Assembly: GCA_024641245.1 (NCBI GenBank)
Contig: JAHEDK010000012.1
Span: 1-64,000, forward strand
Source: Actinomycetes bacterium
GTDB taxonomy: Bacteria; Actinomycetota; Acidimicrobiia; Spongiisociales; JAHEDJ01
Direction: 5' to 3'
DNA length: 64,000 nucleotides
The notes below the pieces were generated by a model that was not told where the DNA came from, did not search any database, and saw nothing but the letters and a program-made list of their open reading frames with translations. A program made the translations under genes and the position numbers. Below, piece after piece: positions 27,146 to 35,902 of this stretch (the stretch's first letter is position 1; the number at the start of each line of letters is the position of its first letter).

Positions 27146-28066
27146 GTGTGTGAGAATCGGGTTGTTGTGAACTCCAGGATCCTCTCTACGTCCGCCGGCA
27201 CAAACCAGCACTCGTTCACCACGAGTGACTGGGGTCTGTTCTGGTCGATCAGCATCATCTGGGGCTCTTCGTTCCTGCTGATGGATATCGGGCTCGACGC
27301 ATTCCGGCCCGGTTTGATCACCTGGTTGCGAGTCGCATCGGGGGCCGGGGTGCTCTGGATCTTCCGCAGGACGCGCCAACCGGTCGAGCGGGCCGACTGG
27401 CCCAGGCTCATTGCCCTGTCGCTGATCTGGGTGGCGATCCCGTTCACACTCTTCCCCATTGCCCAGCAATGGATCAACTCGGCTCTGGCGGGGATGCTCA
27501 ACGGGGCCATGCCGATCTTCGCGGCCACGATCACTTCCATCATGCTCCGCCGGTTGCCGAGGGGAGCACAACTGGCCGGAGTCGCCACCGGGCTTCTCGG
27601 CGTCATCGCCATCGCCTCACCCTCACTCGGCGAAGGCAGTTCGGAGGCATTGGGTGTGGCGCTGGTGCTGCTGGCGACCCTTTGCTACGGACTGGCCGTC
27701 ACGATCGCCACCCCGATCCAGCAACGGTACGGATCGCTGCCCGTCATGGGACGAATGCTCGGACTGGCCGCGATCTGGACGGCGCCTTTCGGGCTCTGGG
27801 AGGCGCTCGATTCGAGCTGGAGATGGGACTCGTTCTTCGCAGTAGCCGCGGCAGGCGTGCTCGGGACGGGACTGGCGTTCGTCATCATGGGAACACTGGC
27901 CGGACGGGTCGGTTCGACCAGGGCCTCATTCATCACCTATGTGATCCCGGTCGTTGCGCTCGCACTCGGGGTCATTTTTCGCAGCGACGTGGTGACCGCA
28001 ATCTCGGTGGTCGGTGTCGGCCTCGTGATTGCAGGTGCGCTGCTGGCTTCACGAGGCGAGGCTTAG
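27146..28066 (+). CDS. EamA-family (DMT) transporter
   Basis: 306 residues with ten membrane helices in two five-helix EamA repeats. Typical stretches: FWSISIIWGSSFLLMDIGL (helix 1), MLNGAMPIFAATITSIML, LLATLCYGLAVTI and the end VVGVGLVIAGALLASRG. Family members export amino acids, nucleobases or other metabolites; the substrate is unknown. The GTG at 27146 is used; a GTG at 27167 is also possible. Confidence 0.88.
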   Translation: MCENRVVVNSRILSTSAGTNQHSFTTSDWGLFWSISIIWGSSFLLMDIGLDAFRPGLITWLRVASGAGVLWIFRRTRQPVERADWPRLIALSLIWVAIPFTLFPIAQQWINSALAGMLNGAMPIFAATITSIMLRRLPRGAQLAGVATGLLGVIAIASPSLGEGSSEALGVALVLLATLCYGLAVTIATPIQQRYGSLPVMGRMLGLAAIWTAPFGLWEALDSSWRWDSFFAVAAAGVLGTGLAFVIMGTLAGRVGSTRASFITYVIPVVALALGVIFRSDVVTAISVVGVGLVIAGALLASRGEA

Positions 28067-28159
28067 AGCACGTTCTGGTTTCCGGGTATCAGGGTCTCGC
28101 GCTCGCCTCCGCGGCCGAGCTCGCCAGATACCGACTGCTATAGCAACGAAAGGGCCGGA

Positions 28160-28345
28160 TCAGACATCGGCCTCCAACACCTCGTCGATGCGACCAAGCA
28201 GACTGTCGAGTGCGCCGAGGGACCGCCGCTTGCGGGCCTCGATGCAACGGCGGTGCAGTTCGATGTCCGGCCACCGGGCCTCGCGATCCAATGCTGTGAC
28301 AGTTCGCTCACTCATCTCGATTGCCAGTTCGGGCGCTTCCCGCAT
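28160..28345 (-). CDS. Possible 61-residue helical protein
   Basis: The frame has a GGAG nine bases before the ATG and a charged, helix-forming composition (ELAIEMSERTVTALDREARW, RIDEVLEADV). It lies in a gap between two plus-strand genes, so it is not a shadow of a larger gene. No family recognised. Support is limited to the ribosome site and composition. Confidence 0.35.
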   Translation of the reverse strand: MREAPELAIEMSERTVTALDREARWPDIELHRRCIEARKRRSLGALDSLLGRIDEVLEADV

Positions 28346-28440
28346 GGTTTCCGGCTCCGTGTGGTTACATCTACTGATTCGGCAACAACCCGAACTTGCT
28401 GAAGTCCGTATTTCTCAACAACTCCCTGGTGCAGATCCGA

Positions 28441-29634
28441 ATGGACAAGGTCACGATCGTCGGAACCGAGGACCAGCCTGATCCGGAGCCACGCGGCCGC
28501 GCCTGGCTGCCCATCGGGATCATCGGCGGCATTGCCGTCGGGCTCCTGATCGCGACGGGGGCCCAACAGAACTCGCCGGATCCGAACACGCCACCCTCCA
28601 CGATCCCGGAAGTTGCTGTTCCGCCAACGGTGCCGACCACAACCACAGTGCTGGCCCCCTCCCGGCTCGACATCCTGGTCGACGGCTACGAGGGAACGCT
28701 CTACCTGGCCGGATTCCGCAATGACCAGGGCGTGCTGTGGCGGTGGGAGTCGCGAACCGGCACCGCGCTCGTCATCGATATCCCGGAGCGCATGAGATCG
28801 GCCGACTTCAACAGCTCTCGAGTGCGGATCGCGGCAGCTGCGCTCAGCACCGTTTCTCCAGGATGGAACCTCTGGGTCGGAACGCCTGAGAATGCCGAGC
28901 CGATCGCGCTCTCCATGACGAGTTGGGCGTGGCATGCCACGGATCCCGGCCGAATTGCCTGGATCGAACTCGATCAGTCCCTTCCGGAGACTCTCCCGGC
29001 CCTACTTCGAACAGCGACGCTTCCCACCGGCGCAGACGGGGTGTTTCCGATCGCCGACGACCCCGCCGATCTGGGCTCTGTTCCATCGGTGGTCCTCTTC
29101 GACGACCAGGGTTTCCTCCTCCAGTCCCTGACCGACGAGGATGGCTACTGGCTGATCGCCATCGACCCCGACGAGGGACGCGAGTCGGGTCGCCTCGCCG
29201 CTCGCTATCTAGGCGTACTACCGGACGGCGATTTGCTCGTCTCGACTGCCGGCAGCCTCCAGCGGGCGTCTCGAGACTTGACCGAAACAGCCGACTTCCC
29301 CTTTCCGAGCGATAAGCGGATGTCTGCGATCGCCACCTCCTCCGCCCACAACCGGTGGGCCATCTGGGAGGTAGAAGACGCCACCGGAGTCGCAACACCG
29401 ACCCAGCTTTGGATCCTCGACGGCGAAGCGATCGTGTTCGAGACAACCCTTCCGCAGACGCTTCGGTCGGTGTCATGGTCGGTAGACGGCCGCTGGCTCA
29501 TCGCCGCAGTGGGTGAGCCCTCGCCACTTTCCGGATTCTCGTCCGGTCAGCTGTGGTTCATCGATACCGAGGACTGGTCGATGCATCAGGTCGAGGCTCC
29601 CGGATACATCTTCGCCATTGCCGCGGTGCCGTAG
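28441..29634 (+). CDS. Membrane-anchored beta-propeller-like protein
   Basis: 397 residues from the ATG at 28441 (TTG at 28396 is an alternative). N-terminal cytosolic tail, one membrane helix (about 25-40), a Pro/Thr-rich stalk, then a long beta-rich outer domain with repeated strand patterns such as LWVGTPENAEPI and WLIAIDPDEGRESG, resembling a WD40-like propeller. Actinomycete proteins of this layout are often sensors or chaperones. Function unknown. Confidence 0.65.
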   Translation: MDKVTIVGTEDQPDPEPRGRAWLPIGIIGGIAVGLLIATGAQQNSPDPNTPPSTIPEVAVPPTVPTTTTVLAPSRLDILVDGYEGTLYLAGFRNDQGVLWRWESRTGTALVIDIPERMRSADFNSSRVRIAAAALSTVSPGWNLWVGTPENAEPIALSMTSWAWHATDPGRIAWIELDQSLPETLPALLRTATLPTGADGVFPIADDPADLGSVPSVVLFDDQGFLLQSLTDEDGYWLIAIDPDEGRESGRLAARYLGVLPDGDLLVSTAGSLQRASRDLTETADFPFPSDKRMSAIATSSAHNRWAIWEVEDATGVATPTQLWILDGEAIVFETTLPQTLRSVSWSVDGRWLIAAVGEPSPLSGFSSGQLWFIDTEDWSMHQVEAPGYIFAIAAVP

Positions 29635-29676
29635 GGAAGCCTGCGTGGTCCGCGGAGTCGGCCAAGAGGCCGTCAT

Positions 29677-30450
29677 CTAGCTGGAAAAGGCCACCGCCAT
29701 CGGAGCAGCCCAGCGGCGCGCCACGATCATGTAGTGCTCGGACGCCTTCTCCCAGTCACCGGAAGCCAGCGCCGAGATCGACTCCCATACGTCCGCCGAT
29801 GAATCGTCGAGCAACAGATCGGCTTCCTGGAATAGGCCGGCAACCGATCCGTAGTCCAACTCGACGAACGCTTCCGCCGGGTAGCCCCCGATCCACTCCG
29901 CCAGTTCCTCGACCTCGGACACGACGCCGTCGTTCATTCCAACCTTGCGCAGGACATCGAGAACCTCTTTGAGACGATCGAAGGCTTCCTGCTGACCGGT
30001 CCGGTAACGGAGAGACCTCAGACCGTTTGCTTCGAACAACTCGCGCTCGGGCGAATCGAACGCAGAGAACCACCGGAGCGGAACGTGCCACGGGGAGGTG
30101 AGGATGTAGGACCGCGCCAGCGGCTGTTCGGAAACGGATTCGAGATGATCTGCAGCCATGCGCGCAACGCGCTCCGGAACCAACAGTTCGCCGCCGATCC
30201 CCGCGTAGGCGTTCCGAAAGGCCAGCAGGCCCTCCATCGCCCGCAACATCGGCCGCCTCGGGCATCCGAACCTTGCTCCATGCCAATCGGCGATCAAGAC
30301 ATCCTCGCGCATCGAGCCACGCACCAATCCGACTCCGGCGGCAGCCTGCACCGAATCGCTCGACTCGAACCTGACTTCGGGCAGGTTCAAGCCCTCACTG
30401 CGCAGCGTGTCGACCGGAAGGTAGACGCGGAGGTAGGCGGTGGCGGTCAT
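29677..30450 (-). CDS. Hypothetical soluble protein, actinobacterial type
   Basis: 257 residues from ATG 30450 (MTATAYLRVYLPVD). Mixed alpha/beta composition; a helical region at about 165-190 (FDRLKEVLDVLRKVG) and the end SEHYMIVARRWAAPMAVA. The recurrent Trp/Tyr and charged pattern suggests a real gene, and it is bounded by leucine dehydrogenase divergently. I do not recognise a domain. Confidence 0.6.
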   Translation of the reverse strand: MTATAYLRVYLPVDTLRSEGLNLPEVRFESSDSVQAAAGVGLVRGSMREDVLIADWHGARFGCPRRPMLRAMEGLLAFRNAYAGIGGELLVPERVARMAADHLESVSEQPLARSYILTSPWHVPLRWFSAFDSPERELFEANGLRSLRYRTGQQEAFDRLKEVLDVLRKVGMNDGVVSEVEELAEWIGGYPAEAFVELDYGSVAGLFQEADLLLDDSSADVWESISALASGDWEKASEHYMIVARRWAAPMAVAFSS

Positions 30451-30554
30451 GGGGCCACATGGTAGGCCGGTACCTGACCAACGCCACGAAGCGCCCGCCC
30501 GCCCCACCCCGTTACAATGTGGGTGCAATTCAGCAAGTGAAGGGTGGCGCGCCT

Positions 30555-31637
30555 ATGGGCGTATTCGACTTGGTCGAGCAGACCGGCCACGAGCAGGTCC
30601 TCTACGGCTACGACGAGTGCTCCGGCCTCAAGACCATCATTGCAATCCACTCGACAGCCCTCGGGCCCGCCCTCGGCGGGCTTCGTTTTTATCCCTACGA
30701 GAGCGAACAGGATGCGCTGACCGACGTCCTGCGGCTGTCAAAGGGAATGAGCTACAAGGCCGCCGCGGCAGGACTCGATCTCGGCGGAGGGAAAGCAGTC
30801 ATCATCGGTGACTCATTCACCGACAAATCCGAGCGGCTCTTCCGGGCATACGGCAGGATCGTTGACTCGCTCCGCGGTCGCTACATCACCGCCGAAGACG
30901 TTGGAACCACGGCCAAGGACATGGAACTGATCCGGCGCGAGACGATGTGGGCAGTGGGAATTCCGATCCCCGAAGGCGGATCCGGCGACCCTTCGCCGGC
31001 AACCGCACGGGGACTCTTCTCCGGTCTGACCGCCACCTCCGAGTTCCTCTGGAACACGCCGGACCTGAGCGGCCGGAGGGTGGCTGTGCAAGGCGTTGGG
31101 AAAGTCGGCTACTACTACGTCGAACACCTCGTCAATGCCGGATGCGAAGTCATCGTTGCGGACACCTACGGGCCGGCGGTCGACAGGGTGACCGGAGACT
31201 TCGGCGTGAAAGCGGTCGACCCCGAGGAGATCCTCTTCGTCGACTGTGATGTTCTCTCTCCATGTGCCCTGGGTGCGTCCTTGACGGAGGAAACGATCCC
31301 GAAACTGTCGGCACAGGTCATCGCCGGAGCCGCCAACAACCAGCTGGCTACCGATGAAGACGGCGATCGGATCGCCGCGATGGGCATCCTTTACGCTCCC
31401 GACTTCGTAGTGAACGCAGGCGGTCTCATCAATGTCTTCGAGGAAATGCGCGGCTACCAGGAATCGCGGGCCATGCACCACGTCGACAGCATCCACGATG
31501 CCACGACCGGCATCCTCGAGAAGGCGAGAAACGAGGGAACCATCCCTCATGTGGCGGCAGTCCAGGTGGCCGAGGAACGCATGAAGACGATCGGTGATCT
31601 TCGTAGGTTCCGCCGGCACGGCGAAGACCGTAACTAG
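30555..31637 (+). CDS. Leucine (branched-chain amino acid) dehydrogenase
   Basis: 360 residues. Deaminates leucine, valine or isoleucine to 2-oxo acids with NAD+. LGPALGGLRFYPY and SKGMSYKAAAAGLDLGGGKAVI carry the substrate pocket and catalytic Lys of the Glu/Leu/Phe/Val family; GVGKVGYYYVEHLVNAG is the NAD loop. The start is ATG 30555 with a weak AAGGGTGG site. The next gene, ten bases later, is a branched-chain 2-oxoacid dehydrogenase E1, so this enzyme probably supplies its substrate. Phe or Val dehydrogenase activity cannot be excluded. Confidence 0.9.
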   Translation: MGVFDLVEQTGHEQVLYGYDECSGLKTIIAIHSTALGPALGGLRFYPYESEQDALTDVLRLSKGMSYKAAAAGLDLGGGKAVIIGDSFTDKSERLFRAYGRIVDSLRGRYITAEDVGTTAKDMELIRRETMWAVGIPIPEGGSGDPSPATARGLFSGLTATSEFLWNTPDLSGRRVAVQGVGKVGYYYVEHLVNAGCEVIVADTYGPAVDRVTGDFGVKAVDPEEILFVDCDVLSPCALGASLTEETIPKLSAQVIAGAANNQLATDEDGDRIAAMGILYAPDFVVNAGGLINVFEEMRGYQESRAMHHVDSIHDATTGILEKARNEGTIPHVAAVQVAEERMKTIGDLRRFRRHGEDRN

Positions 31638-31647
31638 GAGAGTGTCA

Positions 31648-33681
31648 GTGGACCTGGAAGTAGGGGAGATCAAGGACAGTCACCTCGAACTCGGTTTGAG
31701 CGACGAGCAGGTGATCGACCTGTACCGGAAGATGCTGCTGACGCGCATCGTCGACGATCGAACCTGGGCTCTGAACCGACAAGGACGGGCACCGTTCGTC
31801 GTCTCATCGTCCGGCCACGAGGCTGCCCAGGTGGCCTCCGCCTTCGCCCTCGATCCAACCATCGATTGGGCACTCCCCTACTACCGGGACATCGGGGTGG
31901 CACTCGCCTGGGGATTCACACCATACGACTACTTCATGACGGTGTTCAGCCGGGCAGCGGATATCACCAGCGGTGGGCGGCAGATGCCCGGCCACTGGTC
32001 CGACCGGGCCCGGAACGTGTTCAGCCACTCGTCGGCCATCGCCACCCAATATCCCCACGCGGCCGGGATCGCCTACGCCCTCCAGATGGACAAAACCGGT
32101 GGAGTAGTTGCCGTCTACGGCGGGGAAGGATCGACCTCAGAAGGCGACTGGCACGAGATGATGAACTTCGCAGGGGTTCGTCGGCTGCCGTTGATCGTCA
32201 TCATCGAGAACAACCAGTACGCCATCTCTGTGCCGGAGGCCGAGGAGGTCGGTGGTGTGATCGCCGATCGGGCGCTCGGGTATGGATTCCAGGGCGCTTT
32301 GATCGACGGCAACGATGCACTCGCCGTCTACGGGGCGACGAAATCGGCAGCCGAACGGGCTAGAGCAGGTGAAGGGCCGACGCTCATCGAGGCACGCACG
32401 TACCGCTACTACGCCCACACCTCGGACGACGACGACAAGCTCTACCGCAGCCGGGAGGAGGTTGAGCAGTGGCGACGACGGGACCCACTGATCCTCCTCA
32501 AGCAGTATCTGATTGAGGCTCGCTTGCTGCCGGACGCCCTCGAGGAAGAGATACAACAGGAGTTGCGAGCCAGAGTCGCCGATGCGGTCGAGCAAGCCGA
32601 AGCCGAGCCGTACAGCGACGACGCCACGGGCAACGTTTATGCCAATCCGATCATCCCGTCGGTGGCGGCCACAGAACCGGAGCCGGAGCCGGATGGTGAA
32701 GAGGTCAACATGATCCAGGCGGTCAACATGACCTTGCACGAGATCATGGCCGCGCATCCCGAGGCCGTCGTGTTCGGCGAAGATGTTGCCGATCCCAAGG
32801 GTGGGGTCTTCAAGGCGACGCAGGGTCTGACCGAAACGTTCGGTGCCGCCCGGTCGTTCAACACACCTCTCTCAGAATCGCTCATCGTCGGTGCAGGTAT
32901 CGGGCTCTCGGCCGCCGGAAAGATGGCGCTGGCTGAGGTGCAGTTCGCCGACTACATCCATCCTGCGTTCGACCAGATCGTTTCCGAAGTGGCCAGGGTC
33001 CACTACCGGACCAACGGTCGTTGGAACGTCAACATGGTGATCCGGACGCCCTACGGCGGCGGGATCAACGGCGGGCTGTATCACTCGCAGTCGGTGGAGG
33101 CCTTCTACACGCACGTTCCCGGCTTGAAAGTGGTCGTGCCCTCGACCCCTGCCGACGTAAAGGGGTTACTGTGGGAAGCTGCTGAAGACCCGGATCCGGT
33201 CTTGTTCCTCGAACCCAAGAAGCTCTACCGGCTGGGACGGGGACCGTACCCCAATGACAGATACCGGATTCCGCTCGGCAAGGCCGCCATCCGGCGACCG
33301 GGTCGGGACGTAACGCTCATCGCCTACGGGGCGATGGCGTTCTTCACGCTCGAAGCGGCTGCGTTGCTGGAAATCGACGGCGTCGACGCCGAGGTAATCG
33401 ACCTGCGGTCGCTGAAACCGCTCGACTGGCCGACCATCGAGGCCTCGGTACGCAAGACAAATCGGGTGCTCATCATTCATGAGGACAACGAGTTCATGGG
33501 CTTCGGCGCCGAAGTGGCCGCCCAGATCGCCGATCGGACCTTCGAATCCCTCGATGCGCCCGTCAGACGTTACGCCTCCCCGGACGTCCCGACCTTCCCG
33601 TTCGCCACCGTGCTCGAAGAGAAGATCCGGCCGAACGTCGAGGGCATAATCGAACGGGCCAAGGACCTGGTGGAGTACTAG
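31648..33681 (+). CDS. Branched-chain 2-oxoacid dehydrogenase E1, alpha-beta fusion
   Basis: Decarboxylates 2-oxo acids with thiamine diphosphate and passes the acyl group to E2. 677 residues from GTG 31648 (AGGAG eight bases upstream). Alpha part, about 1-320: TPP site GGEGSTSEGDWHEMMNFAG to ENNQYAIS (158-190). Linker with EPEPEPDGEE at about 340-353. Beta part, about 355-677: HEIMAAHPEAVVFGEDVADP, QFADYIHPAFDQ, IRTPYGGG. Alpha and beta are usually separate genes; the fusion is known in some bacteria. No E2 or E3 gene is in the window. Specificity (branched-chain versus pyruvate) is inferred from the upstream leucine dehydrogenase. Confidence 0.92.
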   Translation: MDLEVGEIKDSHLELGLSDEQVIDLYRKMLLTRIVDDRTWALNRQGRAPFVVSSSGHEAAQVASAFALDPTIDWALPYYRDIGVALAWGFTPYDYFMTVFSRAADITSGGRQMPGHWSDRARNVFSHSSAIATQYPHAAGIAYALQMDKTGGVVAVYGGEGSTSEGDWHEMMNFAGVRRLPLIVIIENNQYAISVPEAEEVGGVIADRALGYGFQGALIDGNDALAVYGATKSAAERARAGEGPTLIEARTYRYYAHTSDDDDKLYRSREEVEQWRRRDPLILLKQYLIEARLLPDALEEEIQQELRARVADAVEQAEAEPYSDDATGNVYANPIIPSVAATEPEPEPDGEEVNMIQAVNMTLHEIMAAHPEAVVFGEDVADPKGGVFKATQGLTETFGAARSFNTPLSESLIVGAGIGLSAAGKMALAEVQFADYIHPAFDQIVSEVARVHYRTNGRWNVNMVIRTPYGGGINGGLYHSQSVEAFYTHVPGLKVVVPSTPADVKGLLWEAAEDPDPVLFLEPKKLYRLGRGPYPNDRYRIPLGKAAIRRPGRDVTLIAYGAMAFFTLEAAALLEIDGVDAEVIDLRSLKPLDWPTIEASVRKTNRVLIIHEDNEFMGFGAEVAAQIADRTFESLDAPVRRYASPDVPTFPFATVLEEKIRPNVEGIIERAKDLVEY

Positions 33682-33689
33682 CCCCCCAA

Positions 33690-33708
33690 CCCGTTCTTGC
33701 GTCAGTTC
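33690..33708 (+). repeat. 19-bp dispersed repeat, copy 1
   Basis: CCCGTTCTTGCGTCAGTTC, exact match to the complement of 58095-58113. It starts eight bases after the stop of the E1 gene. See the inverted pair at 58059-58113. Confidence 0.8.
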
Positions 33709-33715
33709 AGGGCAC

Positions 33716-33943
33716 ATGGCGCCATGGATCGACGCACGAACGCATGATTTGGATGGCACCAGCCTCCTAGGGCGAGTCGCCGAGAGGAACCCAGTGTGGC
33801 ATCTGAAGATCGCCGAGTGGGATGACCTGCGCGATCGCCATCCAAGCCATGCCCTCGTCGGAAACGTCGACCTGGTCATCATCAGACTCGACGACCAGGT
33901 CTCGGTGCTAAACGGCCGCTGCCTCCATCGCGGAACCCAATAG
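33716..33943 (+). pseudogene. Rieske-type ferredoxin fragment
   Basis: 75 residues ending at LNGRCLHRGTQ. The end matches the first half of a Rieske 2Fe-2S site (C-x-H), preceded by a strand VIIRLDDQVSVL typical of Rieske ferredoxin domains; the second half (C-x2-H) and everything after is missing. Such a protein could not bind a cluster. No start or ribosome site of note. Likely a remnant cut by the hairpin region that follows. Confidence 0.45.
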
Positions 33944-33947
33944 CCCC

Positions 33948-33995
33948 TTTTCGCGCGGGGATCCGCCCCCATAGGGTGGGAATCCCGCGCGAAAA
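33948..33995. terminator. Long inverted repeat before argS
   Basis: TTTTCGCGCGGGGAT (33948-33962) pairs with ATCCCGCGCGAAAA (33982-33995), one unpaired G, around a 19-base loop. T- and A-runs at the ends would make it a terminator for both strands or an argS leader hairpin. It ends 11 bases before the argS start. Confidence 0.6.
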
Positions 33996-34006
33996 CGGAG
34001 GGGAAG

Positions 34007-35800
34007 GTGTCGTCACCTATCATTCTTTCGACGATGTCCCTCCTCAACGACCTCAGCGGACTCTTTGGCGACGCCTTCGCCTCGATCGGACTCGATCGGG
34101 CCTTTGGTGAGGTGTCCTTCTCGCAGCGGCCGGACCTGGGACAGTTTCAATGCAACGGCGCACTGCCGGCGGCCAAGCCGGCCGGACGCAATCCGCGGCA
34201 GATCGCCCAAGAGGTACTCGACCTGGTTTCGGGAGACGAGCGGATTGCCGAACTGTCCCTCGCCGGTCCCGGATTCATCAACATCACGTTGACCGACGAG
34301 TTCCTCGCCATCGAACTCGATGCGCTGGCACATGATCCTCGCCTCGGCGTCGGGAAGGTGGCCGAACCGCTCTCCGTCGTTGTCGACTACGGCGGACCCA
34401 ACGTGGCCAAGGAGATGCACGTCGGTCACCTGCGTCCCGCCATCATCGGCGAGTCGATCAAACGAATCCTCCGCTTTGAAGGCCACCACGTCACAGGAGA
34501 TGTGCACCTGGGCGATTGGGGAACACCCATGGGCCAGCTCATCGTCGAGCTCTCCGAGCGGACGCCCGAACTCCCCTACTTCGACCCAAGTGCCACCGGG
34601 CCGTATCCAGCCGAGTCCCCCGTGTCGGTCGCCGACCTCCAGCTCATGTACCCCATCGCTTCGCGACGGGCCAAAGACGACGCTTCCTTTGCAGAAGCGG
34701 CCCGGCAGGCCACAGTCGAACTCCAAGATGGCCGGCCCGGATACCGGGCGCTGTGGCAACACTTCCGGAGAGTCTCGATCGACGCCATGCGCGACGTGTA
34801 TGAAGACCTCGGTGTCCACTTCGATCTCTGGAACGGCGAGAGCACCGTCCACGATCGGATCCAACCGATGATTGATAGGCTCGTCGGAGCAGGGCTCACC
34901 CGGCTCAGCGATGGAGCCATCGTCGTCGATGTCGCCGACGAGGCCGATAGCAAGGAGATCCCTCCGCTGCTGCTGGCCAAGACGGACGGCGCCTACCTGT
35001 ACGGCACGAGCGACCTGGCCACCATCGAGGAACGGATCGAGGATCTCGGCGCCCGGATCATGGTCTACGTCGTCGACGTCCGCCAGTCACTGCACTTCGA
35101 GCAGGTGTTCCGGGCATCGCGCCTCACCGGCATCGCCGGCCCCCGCGTTGTTCTCGAACACGATGGAAACGGCACGGTGAATGGGCCCGATGGCAAGCCC
35201 TTCAAGACCCGGGATGGGGATCTCCTACGACTCGCCGACCTGGTGGCAATGGTCATCGCGCGGGCACAGGAACGGCTCGATGAGAACCAGCTGGCCACCG
35301 GATACCCCGAGGACGAACGGGACCGCATTGCCCATCTCGTCGGCATGTCGGCGCTGAAGTTCGGAGACCTGCACAACCACCGGACCTCCAACTACATGTT
35401 CGACATCGACCGGTTCACCTCGTTTGAAGGCAAGACCGGCCCCTACCTCTTGTACGGAGCGGTTCGCATCAAGTCGATTCTGCGTGAGGCGGCCGAACGC
35501 GGGCTCCACGGTGGTCCGATCGTTGCGGCGGACCGCGATCCCGAACGCAATCTCATGCTGCGCCTCGCCAGACTGCCGGAGATCTTCGAGAGGGCAGCCG
35601 AGCACCGCGCTCCCAATCACCTGGCCGAGTACATCTATGAACTGGTCGCCGATTTCAACCGCTTCTACGAAGTGTGCCACATCCTCTCCGAACCCGATGT
35701 GGCCCGGCAAGGCTCATGGCTTACCCTCGTGCAGACAACGCTGCGACAACTCGAACTCGTGCTCGACTTGCTCGGGATCGAGATTCCCGAGCGGATGTAG
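34007..35800 (+). CDS. argS: Arginyl-tRNA synthetase
   Basis: Charges tRNA-Arg; class I synthetase, cytosolic. 597 residues. The N-terminal additional domain (about 1-110), HIGH signature in VAKEMHVGHLRPAIIGES (about 133-150), a KMSKS-like GKPFKTRDGD near 395 and the C-terminal DALR anticodon-binding domain (about 470-597; NHRTSNYMFDIDRF marks its start). GTG 34007 has GGAGGGG upstream; ATG 34034 is a weaker alternative that would trim nine residues. Monocistronic. Confidence 0.96.
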   Translation: MSSPIILSTMSLLNDLSGLFGDAFASIGLDRAFGEVSFSQRPDLGQFQCNGALPAAKPAGRNPRQIAQEVLDLVSGDERIAELSLAGPGFINITLTDEFLAIELDALAHDPRLGVGKVAEPLSVVVDYGGPNVAKEMHVGHLRPAIIGESIKRILRFEGHHVTGDVHLGDWGTPMGQLIVELSERTPELPYFDPSATGPYPAESPVSVADLQLMYPIASRRAKDDASFAEAARQATVELQDGRPGYRALWQHFRRVSIDAMRDVYEDLGVHFDLWNGESTVHDRIQPMIDRLVGAGLTRLSDGAIVVDVADEADSKEIPPLLLAKTDGAYLYGTSDLATIEERIEDLGARIMVYVVDVRQSLHFEQVFRASRLTGIAGPRVVLEHDGNGTVNGPDGKPFKTRDGDLLRLADLVAMVIARAQERLDENQLATGYPEDERDRIAHLVGMSALKFGDLHNHRTSNYMFDIDRFTSFEGKTGPYLLYGAVRIKSILREAAERGLHGGPIVAADRDPERNLMLRLARLPEIFERAAEHRAPNHLAEYIYELVADFNRFYEVCHILSEPDVARQGSWLTLVQTTLRQLELVLDLLGIEIPERM

Positions 35801-35902
35801 CGTCGGCGCAGGGACCCGCCCCCCAAACGCTCGCCGGGGACCGAAGTTGCCAACGCTCCCGCGTCATCGCATCCACCTGAGATCGCCCGGTAGGCTCGAG
35901 GC

